Source of the DNA: Capsicum annuum
Taxonomy: Eukaryota > Streptophyta > Magnoliopsida > Solanales > Solanaceae
Direction of reading: 5' to 3'
DNA length: 64,000 bases
Assembly (NCBI RefSeq): GCF_002878395.1
Contig: NC_061119.1
Location: forward strand, 42,983,218 to 43,047,217
The position numbers and the translations under genes are program-made. Below the pieces are notes generated by a model. It saw only the letters and a program-made list of their open reading frames with translations, did not search any database and had not been told where the DNA came from. This document shows positions 50,451-61,314 of the stretch, piece after piece (positions within the stretch are counted from its first letter, which is position 1; the number at the start of each line of letters is the position of its first letter).

Positions 50451-50569
50451 CTTTTACTACAAACAAGAGGAATAACATTCAATTAATGTCTACATAATTT
50501 TTTTTAAAAAAAAGGTACCACAAAAATCAATACATACAACACATGACAAAAAAATTCCAAAGAATGACA

Positions 50570-50915
50570 CATCTGTTGCAACAAATGTATCTGTTGGAAG
50601 TTATCAAAACAAAACTGCTTCTAGTTTGATTTTTTCTAACAGGTGATCCATCTGTTGCGGCAGGTGGGTCATCTGTTGGAAGAGTTGTTTCGATTTATTC
50701 CACCAGATGTTCCACTTATTGGGAGACCTATTTTAATATCTTCCAATAGATGTTCAACTTGTTGCAATAGGTGGGCCATCTGTTGGAAGTTATTAAACCA
50801 GTAGTAGTTCTGTTTTGATAACTTCCAACAGATGATCCATCTATTACAATAAATGGGTCATCTATTGGATTAAATTGAATCGGGTCTTCCATCTTTCCAA
50901 TAGATGTATAATCTG
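50570..50915. repeat. Palindrome array 3
   Basis: ATCTGTTG/CAACAGAT alternation upstream (minus-strand sense) of Ulp1-type copy B, for example CAGGTGGGTCATCTGTTGG and CCAACAGATGATCCATC. Confidence 0.85.
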
Positions 50916-50931
50916 CTGGAAAATACACCAC

Positions 50932-51180
50932 CCAACACCACCAATAGCACCAATATCACCAACACCGCTAACACCAACAACACCAAACCACCAATACTAA
51001 GAATATCAACACAAACACTATCAATAATACCAACACCAATGCCACCATCAATACTAACACAACCAATAACACCAATACCAACAATACCAGTACCACCAAC
51101 ACCAATACCAATACCAATACAATAATACGAACAATATCAACAACAACATCAACAAAACAAAAACAAAAACAAATAACAAA
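50932..51180. repeat. ACC-rich minisatellite (ACCAACACCAAT type)
   Basis: Irregular copies of CACCAACACCAATACC-like words. A similar short run lies at 56487-56590 beside copy A. The Thr/Asn/Pro reading frame at 50904-51125 is a repeat artefact. Confidence 0.75.
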
Positions 51181-51924
51181 ACCAATAACAAGTTAACAAA
51201 CAAACAATACCAATAGTGCCAACAAAACCAACAACAACAACATAAACACCCATCAAAAACACCATGATTGTCAATAGAACACTATAATAAAAACTAGGAT
51301 TTTCTCGGGTTCTTTCTACCTTTTTTAGCATCAAAACTCAAAATTATTAATCCATTCTCTAAGACAACACAACTAAAAGTATTCTTTTTCATCATTAACT
51401 AAAAATCCCTAATTTTTGAAAAAACAACAAATATAGAACTCTTTGAGAACTCTTTTACCAGTGAAGAGAGATAAAATGGCGGATACTAGCAAGAAGAAAG
51501 TTAAAAATAACAATTATGTGGTCGAAAATGAAAAGAAAATTAATCTTTTATAAAGGATGGAGAAATCTATTGAGTATGTGTTAAGAGAGAAAGAGAAGAA
51601 AGAGAAAGAGAAAAGATGAAACATTTTTCCACAACTGTTGAAATAATTGACCACTTGCATTTTTTATTAGGCATTAATTAGAGGTGTTAATTTGTATTTT
51701 AGAAAAGAATAACAAGTTTTAAAAATGTTAATTTAGTCTCAATTGATCTTAATTAATTTTTTAGAATAAATAAATTTTAATCCAACCCTTCCCTTTGTTC
51801 AAAACTAATTTTATAAATCATTGTTTTGTTGGTAATAAGTAAAGTTAATTTCACTAAAATTAATTTTTATTTATTAAGTTCAATTGAAAATTTAATGAAT
51901 TTAATCTTAATTATATATCTATAT
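51181..51924. other. Non-coding flank of KI-MULE copy B
   Basis: No gene seen. Parts (about 51380-51480) resemble 57355-57420, as expected if both Ulp1-type genes carry the same upstream region. An end of one MULE probably lies near 51640-51780, but no terminal repeat could be defined. Confidence 0.45.
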
Positions 51925-52170
51925 CTGTTTGATAATTTTCAACAGATGAGCCATCTGTTGTAAGAGATTACCCTTCTGTTGTAATAGATGGTCAATCTTA
52001 TGCAAAAAATAGTTTATCTGTTGGAATCAAATAAAACAAACGAGTAGAAGGGGATGGTTTTAATATGTCCTAGAAGATGACCCATCTGTTTCAACATATT
52101 TCTAAATCTATTTGATTATTTATAACAGATATGTTATCTATTGCAACATATGTCTATTATCTGTAGAAAA
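51925..52170. repeat. Palindrome array 4
   Basis: A shorter and more degenerate run of ATCTGTTG/CAACAGAT words, on the downstream side of Ulp1-type copy A. Confidence 0.75.
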
Positions 52171-52559
52171 ATTTGAATCTAGCATTTCTTTTCAATTAAT
52201 AAGTTCAAAACTAAGAATAAAATAAAATTCATGACAAAACAAAATAAATCAAAGCCTTCACAAATTACATTAAATAAATCAACAAATAAACAAAATATAA
52301 AAATTTGTTATGGTTAAAGGTGATAAATATTTATGATTTAAGTTTGAAGCCAACAATTTGTAAGGACAGGTTTATACTTTGACAGACTCAAACTCAAGCT
52401 ATAAAGATCTACTCAATATTGATCAGTTGTTCTTCATCCGGTGTTGTGGAATTCGGCTTTGGTTGTCATGGATCTTTTATGTCGCTTATGCACTGATTCT
52501 CAGCCTTCACAATTGTATAATTTCATAAAAGAGTAGCATATACTTACAGAGTAATTGGC

Positions 52560-55500
52560 TATCAAGTCCATAATTTGGTACTTATAATCCATCGCTCAAA
52601 TATTCAGCGTAAGCAGCAACAAAAAGACCGCAATCCTTGTATTTGTAAGAATCAGATAAAATATAACTTGTAATTGATGTAAGTGTTGTGAAATCTATGA
52701 AACTAAATCACAATACTTACATGATACTACTAGATTGTTCTACAATTCCTTTAACATATTCTACATCAAATGGATTATCTATTTTATTTCGGTATGCTTT
52801 AATCATCAACCAATTAGTACGAAACTTTTGGTCCAAAAAGCCACTTATATCAAGGTAACTAGGAAATATTTTATCCAGCTTTTGTATCTCAGACAACGGC
52901 CCAGAACGTCTCCTTGCCGACATCGAGTCATAAACACGGATTGGCCTCTCTTTTAGAACAACGACAGCCAACACCTAATGGAAGTCAAAAACCACAATTG
53001 ATTGGGATGTACACTTTGTCGATCAAATGTCAAGGTAAGCCAAATGAAATGTTAAAACCTTTGATGATATTGATTAAATATTTCTTATTTTGGGAAACTT
53101 CCAGCTATTGTAGACAATACCTATTGTAGGCCTTATTAATGTAAACTTTGAACAAATAGTTGCCTATCGTATATCTATATTATTGTTGAATTTGTAACAT
53201 TTTCTTCTTTTAGAGGTAGTAAAAAATGTCATCGATGTGATACACGTATTATCAAACATTCAAATTACATAATAATAAAATTAATAAACAGTTACAATTA
53301 AATAACTCGAATAAACTCACCATTCCAGCATATTTGGGGCTGTGACATCAAACAGAACCAATTCTTCATTTTGGCATGTGCAACAATAAAGTCGAACAAA
53401 TTAACACCAAAACCCGATTGGTTCACTTTGTAGTGTTCGTCATTTTATTTTCTGCATGATTTATATGTGTTAATGCCATGTTCTTACAAGAAGAATTGTA
53501 TAAATCAATATTTTTAAAAATGATTTATGTGCCTGTTGACATGAACCTTTAATAGCCCATCGGCAATCAATTCTGAATAGATGTTGATCAACTTTGTTAG
53601 TTTTGTTGGAACCTCGTCCGAGATGTGGAACCCTACAAACGGATAACTCTTTCATTCTTTTGGACTGACAGGCTTCACTTTTTCTTCCTCTTTGAAAGCA
53701 GTTGATGGACTATCAACTCTGATAGTATGTTATTTAGCAGTAGCTTCTATTGTGACATACACCTAGAAAGCGAACATTGTCAATATTAATCACAGAGATA
53801 CAAAAAAGATAACTCATCTATTGGAGAAAATCAAACAGGTCTTTCTTCCTCTGAAATTACTTTATTTATCTTCTTAGCCTTAAGCTCTAATGGAGTATAT
53901 GGATCTAAAATCCTCTTTGATGAAATGATACCCCCTCTTAGATGTCAATACCTTTACAGCTTCAGTTAATGCATCAATAACATTAATCAGTCCATCATGT
54001 TTTGCCTTGCAGCCTTGACATTTACATGCATAACATGAGCTAGGAGGGCTGTAGTATGTCAATTTAAAGAAGAGGTATAACAACCACCAAAATTAGTAAA
54101 AACATCAGACTAATTTGTTGTTTCAAAAATTGCAAGAGGAGCATCATTAGCCCCATTATCATATCCATCACTACTACCATCACCAACAGCTCCATCACCA
54201 CCACCATCACTAGCACCATCAACAATAACAAGCCCACCCTCCAAAAATGTTTTTCCTGTAATGGTTGTTGCTCCAACCAATTCATTTTTTATTCTATCAA
54301 TTACCTTAGGGTCCAATAAAGTTTGCACAGACTGTAAAGTAAGAAAAATGGCATTTTCAACTCTCGATTGGTGGGTACAAGCCACGAATGTATAATCTAA
54401 AATAAATCAGTACATCTTTTAGAATGATGATTAAATCATTTGAATAAATCATTAATTAAAATAAAAAATTAATTAGAGTTAAACTTACTGATTCCTCGGG
54501 GGGTTGAAAAGATCAATAAATTTTACTGTTTTATCACTTTTGACAAACAACCATCACAGGATTCTTGGGCTTGAAACTACTTTTTCTTGGTAGTTCACTT
54601 GTTGTCTGAGATAGAAAATGGCTTCAAATGCCCAAGCTTATAAAATTATGCCAATATATAAAAGGTATTATTCAATAAAAAATAATTGAATCATAATAAA
54701 AGAAAGATTTATCATAAAATCCCACAAAAAAACATATAAGTTGATTGTCTTTGACGTTAACAGAGTCAACAAATATTTGACAGTCATTTTGAAACTTTTA
54801 TAACCCCAAGGATAGTTGTTAAATGCCTCAAGATCCTCAGAGAGCTTTATTAAATCAAGTGGTATGTTGTTGTTAACGTCTCTCGCCCAAAAAATATTAT
54901 GTACAAACCAAATCAAGCACAATGATTGTTTGTGCTTCTTTGACAGTCTTTTACCTTTCAACTCTTCTATCAAATTTGTGTTTTTCAAGCTTGGACTAAC
55001 AAGGGACAACAAGTCATCATCATCACTTGACTTGCCTTTGTCTTTTGGTGTGTGGGGTGATTTTTTGGGGGTTAGAATGGGTATAAGTTTGGAAATAGGA
55101 TAACATTTCAGTCCAGTAACTGTGTCAAACTCCTTCCAACCCAAATAAACCAACATGCCATAGTAATTTAACCACACATCATCCATCTTATCTTTATTTT
55201 CATACATAAATCTATGTTTGAGAAGGTCATACACCATGCTTATTTGGAAACGAGCATTATTGTCCTCCGGCAAATCAAGATATTGCCCAAAGCAGCTGTC
55301 CTTGATATAAGCATCTAATTTTTGGTCTCAAAGTATTTTTCTAAAGTTATCAAAAGATTTTCCCATGACTGAATTTACCACAAGATCACTAGTTAAATCT
55401 GTGGCACCATCGTACTATATTCTCACAGGATAACTATCAATGCTAAAGGTTTTGACAAACTCTTCAGTGGAAGGGCTATTAGCATTTGGATCATCTCTTT

Positions 55501-55649
55501 TGAAATTTTTCTCTTACTTATGTTCATTTTTTGTGCTTCTGATTGAGATATCTCTTGTACAGCAAGCTCATAGGTGGCGGATTTAGTCTAACTGCTACAC
55601 TTATTCCTTTACTTAGACTTGATTCGCTTTCTTTTCTTTTGGGAGCCAT
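52560..55649 (-). pseudogene. DUF1985/Ulp1 protease gene copy A (KI-MULE)
   Basis: The likely start is the Met at 55647-55649 (MAPKRKESESS). DUF1985 covers about 54668-55480 (DNNARFQISMVYDLLKHRFM, KDKMDDVWLNYYGMLVYLGW, LEAFNNYPWGYKSFKMTVKY). Next come VQTLLDPKVIDRIKNELVGA (54110-54385), a Cys-rich patch CYACKCQGCKAKHD with SKRGYHF (53880-54083), and FDFIVAHAKMKNWFCLMSQP (about 53340-53440). The C48 protease domain follows: catalytic His at about 52980 followed at once by a stop where Trp is usual, the Asp in IRVYDSMS (52717-52974), and the Cys in KDCGLFVAAYAEYLSDGL (Cys codon 52630-52632). Some gaps may be introns. Its natural role in MULEs is unknown, and this copy is broken. Confidence 0.85.
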
Positions 55650-55749
55650 ATTATCTAAACGAAGAGGAAAATAAAAAAGATTATAATTGATTAATTCATC
55701 ATTAAAAAAAATATAATAGTAAATATAACAAATACAATACAGTAGAACA

Positions 55750-57260
55750 ATATTTTCCACAGATCACTCATCTGTTGTAACAGGTTAGTGATATGTTGCA
55801 ACAGATAACTCATAGGTTGCACCAGATGAGTGATCTATTGGAAACAATACAAATAGTTTTAATACTTTTGTGATTTCTTCCAATAGATTATTTATTTGTT
55901 GCAACAAATGAGTGATTTATGAAAGAAATCATACTATCAATATTATTTAGATCTCTTCCAGTGGATGGATCATCTGTTGCAACAGATGAATAATCTGTTG
56001 GAACAAATCAAAGTCTTAGACATATCATCTGTTGGAATAACTATTAGGATTTCATCCAATATATGATTCATCTGTTGAAAAAACACAAACCAATAGCAAG
56101 ATTTATTTAATAGAACAACAACAAATCACCATTTAGCGATAAACTATTTTCACCAAGACCAACAAAAACCCACAAACAACAAATTAAAACTTTGTACACC
56201 CACCAACTCCAAAATAACACACACACCAAGAAAATCAAAATTGACCAACAACAACACCCAATACCTCTTTGTACAAGCTCAAACAACAAAAAACTTCAAA
56301 AAATACAACAAACACCAACAAATTAAATCAACGATTTTTTGTAAAATTTAGTCACAATAGATGTCTCCAAGAAAATTTAAATTCAACTATTTATATTTCT
56401 TACAATAATGTTTGACAACGACAACTATGGTAACAACAAAAAATTATCTTTCACTCCAAAAAGAGAAGAGAAAAAATGTCACAAATACTAACACCACCAA
56501 TAGAAGTGTAATCTGTTGGGCAATACACCACTACCAACACCACCAATACCAACACCACCAATACCAATACCACCAACACTAATACCACTGATCTGTGCAA
56601 CAGATCATTCATCTATTGCAAAAAATGACTGATTTGTTGGAAAAAATCAAAATATCAATATTGTTTATATTTCTTCCAACAGATGGGTCATCTATTTAAA
56701 CAGATGACCCATCTATTGAAAGAAATTAAAATCTTGAACATGTCATCTATTGGAATAACTGTTAGGATTCCATCCAACAGATGGTACATCTGTTTCAACA
56801 GATGGTTCATCTGTTGCAATAGATGGTACATCTATTTTGGCAGATGATTCATCTATTGAAAAAACAAAACAGTAACAAGATTTATTCAGTAAAACAACAG
56901 GAATATCACCATTTATCAATACACCATTTTAACCAAGACCAATAACAATCCATAAATAGCAAATCAAAATCTAGCACAGCTACCTCCAACATAATACACA
57001 CACCAAGAACACCAACATTAACCAATAACAACACCAAACACTTCTTTGTACAAATATAAACAACAAAAAAGTTCAAAAACACAACAAACACCAACAAATC
57101 AAATCAACAGTTGTTTGTTAGATTTGGTCACAATATATGTCTCTAACAAAAATTCAAATCTTGCTATTTTTTACAACAATGTTCGACAACAAGAACTACA
57201 GTAACAACAAAAATCATATTTTACTCCAAAAAAAGAAGAGAAAAATGACAAATTAGAGTT
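55750..57260. repeat. ~780-bp direct duplication upstream of Ulp1 copy A, each half with a palindrome array
   Basis: Palindrome arrays 5 (55755-56085) and 6 (56575-56865) are each followed by a related block: CACCATTTAGCGATAAAC at about 56126 and CACCATTTATCAATACACC at about 56908, 782 bp apart, then CACACACCAAGAA-type sequence and TTTGGTCACAATA. Array 5 includes the exact palindrome CATCTGTTGCAACAGATG (55971-55988). Confidence 0.8.
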
Positions 57261-57958
57261 TTCGTGAGTCCCTATTTCAAATTTAAGCAACCAATATTGA
57301 AATTGTTAATACATATTAGAAAAGAAGTTAACTCAAGTTCTTATTTTTCTTCATAACTAAAAATCACTAATTTTTTACCTGTGAAAGTTGAAAAGAGACG
57401 ATGAAGAACTCAAAGTTATTATCGTCAGAGAATGTTATCGCATTGATTGACGGTTGAAATTTAAAAAAACTCGAAATTATTTGTCGTCGGAGGTTGAAGT
57501 CGTCAGGGATTGAAGGGAGAAATTTGCAGAACTGTTGATTGGTTGGGAGATGTTTGAGAGACAACCTGTCGAAAGAGAGAGACATATGATTTAGAGAGGA
57601 GATGGGTGTGAGTTTATTTGTATTTTTAAAAAGATTAAAAAGTTTTAAGAATATTAATTAAGTCCACGATTTACTTAATCAAGTTTCTTAATTATGTTTG
57701 ACTCTTTAAGTTGGTCAATGTCATCAATCCTTCATTCAAGACTTGAAAGACACTTTTCCTTCAATTTTTCCGATATGGTGGGGGTGTTTTTTCTTACAGT
57801 TGAAATGTTGAAACTTATCAAATTTCATTTATGCCTCAATTACTTCAGACAATAGTAGGAACTTGTACGTAAAGTACTTCCATCTATTCTTGTTCTTATT
57901 TTTCTGTTTTGAATTATACTAAAATTGTGAAATAATTACTACTATGATTTAACATGTT
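57261..57958. other. No recognisable gene; right flank of KI-MULE
   Basis: The minus-strand frame at 57367-57585 has no recognisable domain. It could be an untranslated or fragmentary 5' part of the MULE. Confidence 0.45.
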
Positions 57959-57962
57959 TATA

Positions 57963-58224
57963 CTCTCTCCATTTGCTTTTAATCGTCACTTTTTTTCCTA
58001 ATTAGATTTCTACTTTTACTTGTCATCTTTGACCTATCAATAGAAGACAACTTTTTTTTTCTTATTTTACCCTTAACATAACTTTTTTTCTTTCAAATTA
58101 ATTTCAAGATACAATGTAAGCATTATTTAATAGGGGTACTAGGGAAAAATAATCATGTTATTAATTATTTTTCTTAATAGGTGTATCAACTCAAAATGTG
58201 ATAAGTAAAATTAAACGCAGCGAG
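57963..58224. mobile_element. Stowaway-type MITE
   Basis: The left end CTCTCTCCATTTGCTTTTAA and the complement of the right end (CTCGCTGCGTTTAATTTTAC) form an imperfect terminal inverted repeat, flanked on both sides by TA (57961-57962, 58225-58226). At 262 bp without coding, it fits a Tc1/mariner-derived Stowaway element. Confidence 0.8.
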
Positions 58225-58357
58225 TATTTATTAGTTAAGTTGAGAAGAGTTAAACCTAATTAAGTTGTAGTACCTTTATTTTATTTTTATCTTTTCTGCC
58301 TTTTGATTAAAAATAAAAGATTTTTTATATAACGGTATGGATTCATTGTTTAGTTTA

Positions 58358-59524
58358 GAGAAAAGACAAAGTCACCACTAAACTTATCTAAGATTTGTAA
58401 AACGACACTTTAACTTTGTGAATGACCTATTATCCTCCTAAATAATTTTAAAATAGGATATTTTTTCGTTCAATCTCAGTTGTAAGAAAGAGAGGATAAT
58501 CACACACCAATCAACATCTTACACGTGCTAAATTTATTTAATTTTATATTTTATTTGTGTTTTTGTACTTTACTATTTTTCTTTTTCCTTATCATTTTTT
58601 CTCTTTCGTTACTCTTCTTCAGCTTATTATTCAAATTTCAACTGGTATGTATATAATTCCTAGAACTTTTAATTCTTTAGATTTCAATTTTCCTCTTCTT
58701 TTTCAAAATCCTACTTTCATCTTTTTCTTGGTAATTTGATTGATTTATGTGTTTGTTGGCCGACTGTGTTGATTTTGTTCGTGTTTTTTTTTTTGGATTT
58801 GTGGCTCTGCGGAAATTGAAATTGGATAAGCAGAATTTGTTTTGGAGAAGGTGATTATTAGGGTTTGGTTATGGCTACTGTGGTGTGATTTTGGTTGTGG
58901 AAAAGAATTTTGAAAATCAAAATCACCATAATAATGAGATCGAAACTCCATTAAAATGGAGGTTTATGGTTCTTCTAAGAGAGGATATATAACAACAACA
59001 AAAGTAAAAATTAAAAGTCAAAATAGACACAACAATCAAATATCAAGAAATAGATTTAAGACGAAAAAAGTTTCAAAAGTAATGTATTTTTGGTTGTCTT
59101 GTCTAATCTCTTTATTTCTTTTTCTTCGGATTGGATCTACACCATTTTTTCGATATTTTCTTCGGGTTGCTAACGAATGAAAATAAGAGAAAAAAGAAAA
59201 GCAACAATGTAGCAGGGAAAAAAAAAAAGGAACGGTGAATTCCATTGAAGAAGACAATGAGAAAAAGAATAAAAAAATTAAAATAAATAAAATTTAAAAA
59301 TCGAGTATATTATGAAATAAATGTTGAAAGAAATAAAAAATGTAAAAAAGTTCCTTGCTTCACTCTCTATCAGAGAGTGTACGACACTCTCCATGCCATG
59401 TGGACATAAAAGGGTGTATTAATATTGGTTTGAAATTGTTTATGGGGTAATAGGTCGTTCGCAAAGTTAAAGTGTCTTTTTGCAAATCTTAGACAAGTTC
59501 TGTGGTGACTTTATGTCTTTTCTC
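58358..59524. mobile_element. Non-autonomous Mutator-like element with 9-bp target duplication
   Basis: Terminal inverted repeats start GAGAAAAGAC at 58358 and end GTCTTTTCTC at 59524. They stay alignable for about 78 bp, with 8 mismatches and one 2-bp indel counted by eye. The flanking 9-mers are identical: TTTAGTTTA at 58349-58357 and 59525-59533. This is the signature of Mutator-type insertion. The 1167-bp interior has small frames (58557-58739, 58956-59180) without a recognisable domain, so captured host sequence cannot be shown. Confidence 0.92.
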
Positions 59525-59533
59525 TTTAGTTTA

Positions 59534-59775
59534 CATTACATTATATTATATTATATTATATTATATTATATTATATTATATTATATTATATTATATTATA
59601 TTATATTATATTATATTATATTATATTATATTATATTATATTATATTATATTATATTATATTATATTATATTATATTATATTATATTATATTATATTATA
59701 TTATATTATATTATATTATATTATATTATATTATATTATATTATATTATATTATATTATATTATATTATATTATA
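59534..59775. repeat. (TTATA)n pentanucleotide microsatellite
   Basis: About 46 nearly perfect copies of a 5-bp unit, running straight into the assembly gap. Because 5 is not a multiple of 3 and the unit lacks a stop in some frames, it produces long false YYIIL-type reading frames. Confidence 0.97.
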
Positions 59776-59875
59776 NNNNNNNNNNNNNNNNNNNNNNNNN
59801 NNNNNNNNNNNNNNNNNNNNNNNNNNNNNNNNNNNNNNNNNNNNNNNNNNNNNNNNNNNNNNNNNNNNNNNNNNN
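59776..59875. other. Assembly gap (100 N)
   Basis: Exactly 100 N, the usual placeholder for a gap of unknown size. The true length of the microsatellite and the left boundary of the pararetroviral insertion are hidden here. Confidence 0.98.
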
Positions 59876-59877
59876 AA

Positions 59878-60540
59878 AAACCCATTCCAAACTGGTTTGT
59901 TCAGTGGTGGACTCATCACGGACCTACGGTTAAAATATTACCACCAGAATATTCCTCTTTATACTACTCATGGAAAAAAGCCTCTCCTTTTTTAACAGAA
60001 CTATATCTTTCTTATCACATTTGTAAAATTGATACTATTGATCAAATGTATTTTTATATCGAATTTTCTATTCCTTGGATTCATCGATGGTCCATGGAAA
60101 TCAGCTATGACACTCACCAAATTCCTTCTCTATACCGAACATTTTACTGCAATTTTTGGGATAAACTGCTTCGCAGAGATCCAGAAACAAAGCTCGCTTA
60201 TGGTCATGATCAACGGGAGGAAATAATACAGAAGATTGTCGAATATGAAAAAACTCCCAAAAAGTCAATTTTAGTTGAAGTCAAAAATCTTAACTATGTT
60301 TCCAGAAGAATTTCAGCTCATGAGGTAAATAAAATGCAATTGATAAAAGAATATTTATCCGAAGTTCGAGATAAATTACTTCAAACTGTTGAGCAAAATT
60401 CAGATGCCTCAATGAATAGCACAGACGCAAATACAGAAGATATTACCGATTCACAATCACCAGAAGTTCTGATAGAAGAAGAAGAGATTGAAAAAGCCGA
60501 AGCCTTCATCAAAAAATGGAAAGGAAAAGACAAGACATGA
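59878..60540 (+). CDS. Endogenous pararetrovirus 3' ORF, N-terminally cut by gap
   Basis: The frame is open from the gap to a TGA at 60538-60540, 220 codons, so the internal Met at 60046 is not the true start. Visible features are an aromatic motif (IPNWFVQWWTHHGP, from 59881), FSIPWIHRWSMEIS (about 60064-60105), a basic stretch, a Ser/Asp/Glu-rich linker (about 60400-60480) and an EEEIEKAEAFIKKWKGKDK tail. I recognise the WFVQWW-type motif as recurring in caulimovirid-like sequences of plant genomes but cannot assign an activity. It sits directly upstream of the intergenic region, the place of the last ORF in caulimovirid genomes. No stop or frameshift is seen. Confidence 0.65.
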   Translation, partial: KPIPNWFVQWWTHHGPTVKILPPEYSSLYYSWKKASPFLTELYLSYHICKIDTIDQMYFYIEFSIPWIHRWSMEISYDTHQIPSLYRTFYCNFWDKLLRRDPETKLAYGHDQREEIIQKIVEYEKTPKKSILVEVKNLNYVSRRISAHEVNKMQLIKEYLSEVRDKLLQTVEQNSDASMNSTDANTEDITDSQSPEVLIEEEEIEKAEAFIKKWKGKDKT

Positions 60541-60627
60541 CATGACTATTTGATAAAAATCTTTGTTGTAACAGTAAAAACACTATGCACAGGGCCCCAT
60601 ATATTACTGTGCAAGATTTCCTTTTCT

Positions 60628-60641
60628 ATTATTTATAGGAG
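60628..60641 (+). promoter_or_regulatory. Probable TATA box of the pararetroviral promoter
   Basis: TTCTATTATTTATAGG lies about 90 bases after the end of the 3' ORF, in an otherwise non-coding region. It is followed by pyrimidine-rich sequence (CCCTCCCCTCTCTCTCT). This matches the position of the full-length-RNA promoter in caulimovirids. Activity is inferred. Confidence 0.5.
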
Positions 60642-60730
60642 CCTCATTCTCAGATAGAGGCATCAAAATTCTCTTTGAAAAACCCCTCCCCTCTCTCTCT
60701 AACATCTCTCCTTGTAATATCAGAAGATTA

Positions 60731-60736
60731 AATAAA
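60731..60736 (+). terminator. Probable poly(A) signal
   Basis: AATAAA about 95 bases downstream of the TATA box. In pararetroviruses the signal lies just after the transcription start and is bypassed on the first passage, giving a terminally redundant RNA. Confidence 0.5.
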
Positions 60737-61055
60737 CAAGAAGTTACTACTATTTTCATTTGGTGTCCAGATAGTCATGTACATATCTTTTTACTTATTG
60801 TAGTCATTCAATACAAAATTCTACCATAATCTGGCCGTGACTATGTCCGGCTGAACAGTATCTTATATCTATGCTGAAGATCTAACTTCGCTGACATGTT
60901 AACTATGAAAGCTCCAGACTCTATCAAAATATGAAAGAATCTTTTTAATTTCTTGACTTGGTTCTAAAATGGAGGTACAGTCGAGTTCAATAGACTTATG
61001 TTAACCTTGTCTCTGTGACGCCGTCTAGTAAGTTGTGCTTCTCTAGCCCGTATTG

Positions 61056-61151
61056 ATGAGAAAAGGGCGAATTTCCGCACAATTAGAACTTCTAGACATG
61101 CCGGTTCAACATAAGGTTATTAAATCTCTGACAGGCCCCATGTTTGGGTAA
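61056..61151 (+). other. Short upstream ORF in the leader (31 codons)
   Basis: It runs from ATG 61056 to TAA 61149-61151 and begins MRKGRISAQLELLD. It lies within the roughly 700-base leader between the presumed RNA start and the movement-protein ORF. Short leader ORFs are usual in caulimovirids and are linked to ribosome shunting; no function is claimed here. Confidence 0.35.
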
Positions 61152-61301
61152 AAGAATCGTCCATACAGTCATAAAATTACTTAAGATTCTTTTCTATTTC
61201 GGTTGGTGCTTTGGTTCGGTCTTCCGACTTTGGCTTAATCCGATATTATTATATGGTCTGGTAGGCTGAGTGGCATACCCCAGCCTAAGAGATCCTGTAA
61301 A

Positions 61302-61314
61302 TGGTATCAGAGCC
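61302..61314 (+). other. Primer-binding site (initiator Met tRNA) of the pararetrovirus
   Basis: TGGTATCAGAGCC, the conserved minus-strand primer site of plant pararetroviruses (also of gypsy and copia elements), 71 bases before the movement-protein ATG. Confidence 0.88.

Noticed and set aside
50129..50497. Hydrophobic plus-strand frame of 122 codons
   Set aside because: It is the complement of the Glu/Lys-rich stretch of the minus-strand DUF1985/Ulp1-type gene.
59480..59995. Long Tyr/Ile/Leu-rich reading frames of up to 171 codons
   Set aside because: They are produced by the 5-bp repeat and run through the N gap. The real frame after the gap is a different one that ends at 60540.
60538..61300. 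Reading 60541-61300 as a 5' LTR of an ordinary retrotransposon
   Set aside because: An uninterrupted ORF with related character ends directly upstream and no second copy or target duplication is visible, so a pararetroviral intergenic region is simpler. It is not fully excluded, as noted in the first finding.
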